Shown one piece after another: positions 60,262 through 64,000 of a DNA stretch of 64,000 bases. Made by a program: the position numbers and the translations under genes. The DNA lies in contig NC_083606.1 in assembly GCF_029168945.1 (NCBI RefSeq), positions 12,426,041-12,490,040 of the forward strand, in the 5' to 3' direction. Source of the DNA: Cannabis sativa. Taxonomy: Eukaryota; Streptophyta; Magnoliopsida; Rosales; Cannabaceae. The notes beneath the pieces are model-generated. The model was not told the DNA's origin. It did no database searches and saw only the letters and a list, made by a program, of their open reading frames with translations. Every line of letters begins with the position of its first letter. Positions within the stretch are counted from its first letter, which is position 1.

Positions 60262-63200
60262 TAGTTACGCACGTCATCTTTCATATTTTGGGGATCATTT
60301 ACATTCATTTGGACATAACCTGGATCCTTACTGCAAAATAAAAGGAAAAATATATATGAAGAACGGAGATGTATGAAGAATAAACATACGCTTAACTCGA
60401 GAACAATTTGATGTTCTACATGCTAAAAGCAATATAATACTCTGTACTCAATCATACCTGCTACAACGGTACAACATGACTAACCCAGCTGATGCCAGGA
60501 AAACTCCTAACCAAGCAATAAAACCTGAGCCTGCTGTTAATTTTGGCAGATTTGACGCTGCATGAAAGTAGAGGGAAAAAACTCTGTAGAATTATATATG
60601 ATCATAACGCGGGGAAAAAAAAATCTGCAAAGATTGGGGTAGTTACCAATGATGACAGAATGAGTGTAGGTCACCAATAACATAAAGATCATACACCAAA
60701 GAAAGGGTGCAAGTCCTAGCTTTGAAATTTTTCCAAGACGACTGTTTCCATCACAACGTTTGTCAAGCAGCCGTCTAGCATTCCCCTGCAAATTTACAGT
60801 ATTAAACTCACAATTCTGGTTTTCCTTAACATATCATAACTTAGGTCCTTTTGGAAAATCAACAGGGGTGCAAACATGGCACATAAAAGCCGAGAAAAAA
60901 GTTAAATGCAGCCACATTTGATGATCAAATTCATTCCATACCTTCTGACTCTTTCATTAGCTTCTCTATATGATTTTTGTAGTCTTTCATTTGAAATTAA
61001 ACAAAATAAATTATGGAATTTTCTCACTTCACAATAGCCATTGCTCATTAGTTAGATTTCCATTTACAAACCACATTCAATGTATCACAGCCAACAGAAT
61101 CTGTCTACAGTCTTCCTAATTATTGCTGCCCATGATTTTAGGCAGAACGAGGCATTATTATGTGTGAAAAAATTTGATATAGTAGATATCAAGTCAGAAT
61201 AAAGATATGGAATAATAGGAAAAAAAAAACCTTCACAAACAAGAAAGAAAACAGCACACGACATACAACGAAAAACTACTAACCAATTTAAGAGTGATTT
61301 AGTTATGGAAAACGTACAAGAAAAAATGCAACATGTCTGTGATTCTTATCTGAAGCAAGCTGTGCTGGAGTAAGGCCAGTGTTATCTGTAATTATCAAGT
61401 CTTCCTTCTTGCCAGCCTGTACTAATACTGTGCATGCCTCTAAGTTACCCCTAATAGCAGCCCAATGCAAAGGAGTGCAGCCTGATTTTAAAAAAATAAC
61501 AGAAGAAAAAAATCAAATAAGACATAGTTCACAAAGGCCTTTTTTCCCCTCCTAACAATAATTTGAATTATAAAAAAAGTACCCTCTTTATCTTGGCGTG
61601 CTCTATGTGCATCAAGAAACAAAAGAAGGCGTATACTATCAGCAAAACCTTTGTATGCAGCCCTAAATCCAGACATAGAGGAGAAAAAAAACCCATCAAT
61701 CAACTGTGTACAAGCAACAACATCAAGGAAATTTCTAAAGTATGTTCCAGCAACTAGAATGAAAGGAGGTAAATCCAACTAAAGCATATATACAACTTAA
61801 AGGCAGTAGTAAATGAATTAGTATTATGATAGAATAAAGTATTTTGTCAGTAGTGGATTGTGAAAAAGAAATTTGGGGCAAACAACTGTAAAATTTCATT
61901 AGTTTATACATTAAAAAAAAAAATCATGCTCATATCTCTTTCCTTTTTTTTTTCAGTCATATCACTTTAAGCATATATAATTAAATTAACCATCCATGCT
62001 ACTCATCTACCAGTGCAGAGGGCTTCTTCCATCGTTATCAGGAATGTCTGGGTCAGCATTCCATTTTGAAACAATATGATACAAAAAAGCAGTCTGGCCA
62101 TATTGTGCTGCAACGTGTGTTGTCTGCAATCAAGAAAAGCCTCATTGACACCATGTATATTTGTAAAATGGCACTTTCAGCCTTTTCCTATTCACATGTT
62201 CGTATTCTCAATTTTAACTCATTCATACATAAATTAACATTTTATCATAAGGTCACACTCAAATTAACAGCAAATCATCCTAAGTTCATACAAAGATATG
62301 AAAACGTTTTCTTAATAATAATAACTATTAAAAATTTGCTCTCACAAGCTAAATAATACAACTAAAACCTCTCTTTTCTAATGCAGACTGATCTATTCAA
62401 AATAGTAAGAAACTACGACGTAGCTAAATGCCACCCATCACTTTCCTAATTAATCCGTGAAGCCCAAAAGAAAAATAAAAATAAACGGCAATCTCAAACT
62501 CCTAACCCATCACACATTACATAATTATATTTAGGAATAGCAAACTTCAAAAGTTATACGTCAAAGTCTCTCTCACGAATCACAGTCAAGATCACCTTTC
62601 CATTCAAATCAGCAAAATGTGAAAGGGAGATAAAATAAACCTGATAGCCGTACATATCAACAGCATTGACCTTAGCACCCTCCTGAAGCAAAAGCTCTGC
62701 AGCCTGGATTGCACCTCTCACTGCACTCCAGTGCAATGCCGTCTGCCCAGTATGGTCCGTTGCATTTATTTCCCCTCCGTGCTGAAAATAAAAAAAAAAC
62801 AAAAAAATCAAACCCAAAATGATTTTATTAAAGTCTCAAATTTCACATTTCCAGATGATTAAACAGAACTTAATTGACTTCAATCTTCTACAACCTTCAA
62901 TAATGACACAAAAAACTTAAACTTTTACTCCAAAAGTCATTAAAAAGAAAAAAGAGAAAAGTTCAAATAATCCATGATCATTCATAACTTAAATCACGGA
63001 ATAGCCCAAATTCCATTACAGAACCCAAAATGGAAACAATTAAAAGCACCTCACAATAGAAACTTAATCGAGATAAACAAAGAGTAGGAGAAAAAAAACC
63101 TCGATAATATACTGAGCAGCAGCAGTCCGATTATTGAGAGCAGCCCACTGAAGAGCATAGTATCCAAGACCATCAGGCTCCGAAACCGAGCACCCTTCGC

Positions 63201-63396
63201 ACTCCACTAACCTTTGAAGCTTCTCCAAATCGCCGTACGCCGCCGCCGTGTACACATCGTTCCGCAAACTATCATCCCCGCTAACATTAACATCTCCGGA
63301 ATCTGCGCCGGGTGCAGCAGAATTGACCACCAGAGCGGAAGATTCTCCATCGCGGGACTGAACCCCGTCGTCAACGACCTCGATCTCCGACGACAT
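58421..63396 (-). CDS. TIP1: Ankyrin-repeat DHHC protein S-acyltransferase (TIP1-type), 646 aa, 13 exons
   Basis: Exons, 5' to 3': 63396–63100, 62781–62641, 62123–62011, 61662–61583, 61481–61318, 60785–60647, 60557–60458, 60330–60273, 60003–59929, 59830–59732, 59299–59221, 59110–58962, 58867–58421, totalling 1,941 nt in phase. Ankyrin repeats fill about residues 50–265 ([26 protein letters not shown] and others). Two membrane segments precede a cysteine-rich DHHC domain with D410–H–H–C413 of [11 protein letters not shown], and two follow it. The tail is histidine-rich and ends near a GLGLGLGLG run. TIP1 attaches fatty acids to protein cysteines on Golgi and plasma membranes; Arabidopsis mutants have defective root hair and tip growth. 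The ATG at 63396 (MSSEIEVV) fits the family; an in-frame ATG at 63420 would add eight residues. Confidence 0.96.
59327..59344. repeat. TA dinucleotide run in a TIP1 intron
   Basis: (TA)n of about 18 bp, 28 bp upstream of exon 11 on the coding strand. A probable variable microsatellite. Confidence 0.8.
60208..60262. repeat. GA microsatellite beside the TIP1 exon 8 donor
   Basis: About 27 dinucleotide units with one interruption. On the coding strand it is a CT tract beginning about 10 bp after the donor of exon 8 (GTGCGT at 60272–60267). A (TAAA)n run adjoins it at 60185–60208. Confidence 0.9.
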
Positions 63397-64000
63397 TGGG
63401 TCCAATCTCCCTCGCTCCAATGAAACTGGTGTGTGTGTGTGTGTTTTACCTTCTGGTCATGCAAGAGAAATCCCAGAGAATTTGGTACTAAACAAAATTG
63501 GGTGTGTGCGTGGTGGGTGGTGGATTAGAGCGTTGACTCCATGTTAAATTAGGGATTTTGACCAATTCGAAAGCTCTAGGGTTTTTCCAAGAAAGAGCTT
63601 TGGTATGGGTTTGACTTATTAGGGGCATGCGAAGAAGAGGAAGAAGAAGAAGAAAGAGCGAGTAGATGTTAAATATTTGAGAGGACACAAATCCAAAAAA
63701 CTCGCCTATGAATCTCAGAAACTCTTTTTTTACAATAAATTAAATAATAAAAACAAAATACAATTCTTTTGTCTTTTATTGGATCCCACATAAGTAAGTA
63801 AAATTATTTGAATTAATATCATAAAACGTTTATTCTTACAAAAAATAAATTCCAGGTAATTTTTTTTCGTACAATGTAAAAAAATTTTAGATATTAAACA
63901 ACTTTGTTGAGAAGTTACATTTATGCTTCCTTTCTAAAAAAAAAATTACATTTATGACATGTATTGACACTAAAATTAAATTTTATTTGACTTGATTTTG
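63397..64000 (-). promoter_or_regulatory. TIP1 leader and promoter region
   Basis: Upstream of TIP1 on the minus strand. Contains a GT run (63429–63444), a purine-rich GAAGAAGAAG stretch at about 63630–63658 and AT-rich DNA beyond. No further gene is visible to the window's end. Confidence 0.4.

Noticed and set aside
63207..63464. A frame overlapping TIP1 exon 1.
   Set aside because: It is on the same strand but in another frame. TIP1 exon 1 is fixed by its ankyrin sequence and the family start MSSEIEVV.
1..64000. tRNA genes, rRNA, organellar DNA inserts and defence-type gene clusters.
   Set aside because: None could be supported on either strand. tRNA-like strings near LTRs are primer binding sites only.

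Overview
The window is eukaryotic nuclear DNA from a flowering plant, most likely a eudicot. The evidence is large introns with GT–AG and one GC–AG boundary, plant-specific gene families, and chromovirus and Tat-lineage Ty3/gypsy retrotransposons. I cannot fix the genus from sequence alone. There are no rRNA genes, tRNA genes, operons or CRISPR arrays, and nothing prokaryotic.

Four host genes can be read exon by exon. (1) 5065–8012 (+): an OS-9-type ER lectin for ER-associated degradation, 8 exons, 292 aa. (2) 42945–45162 (+): a TPR–PB1 'PHOX'-type protein, 2 coding exons, 712 aa. (3) 46866–53012 (−): a plant leucine-rich-repeat protein with an N-myristoylation-like start, 15 exons, 578 aa. 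(4) 58421–63396 (−): an ankyrin-repeat DHHC protein S-acyltransferase of the TIP1 type, 13 exons, 646 aa. From memory, the Arabidopsis TIP1 gene and a PHOX gene are immediate neighbours, so the right half may be an old syntenic block with the LRR gene between them.

Layout. 1–4003: the 3' part of a decayed Tekay-like chromovirus with its 3' LTR. 4372–4679: a non-autonomous hAT with a perfect 8-bp target duplication. 5.0–8.0 kb: OS9. 8.5–11.3 kb: LINE tails, a hAT and a foldback MITE. 11345–33487: a Tat-lineage Ty3/gypsy element on the minus strand, with target duplication AGTAT. It carries a second gene (aORF) antisense to gag-pol with its own TATA box. Its 5' LTR is split by a complete Tekay-type element at 23345–33153 with target duplication GTAGC. 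33.7–41.2 kb: a hAT nested in a MULE-like element, then two non-coding LTR elements whose 5' LTR ends face each other. 42–54 kb: the PHOX and LRR genes, tail to tail. 54–58.4 kb: small transposons and a LINE tail. 58.4–63.4 kb: TIP1.

Both intact LTR pairs differ by only about 1% by eye, so the 22-kb nested structure is young. Even so, every coding frame in it is broken. All five nonsense codons I could place lie where a glutamine codon is confirmed or expected, as C-to-T change would produce.

I did not find a convincing new biological system. The most unusual features are the antisense gene of the Tat element with its own promoter and a duplicated ~98-bp block, three hairpin repeats where the two converging Tat transcription units end, the clustered differences between the Tekay LTRs, and the facing non-coding retroelements.
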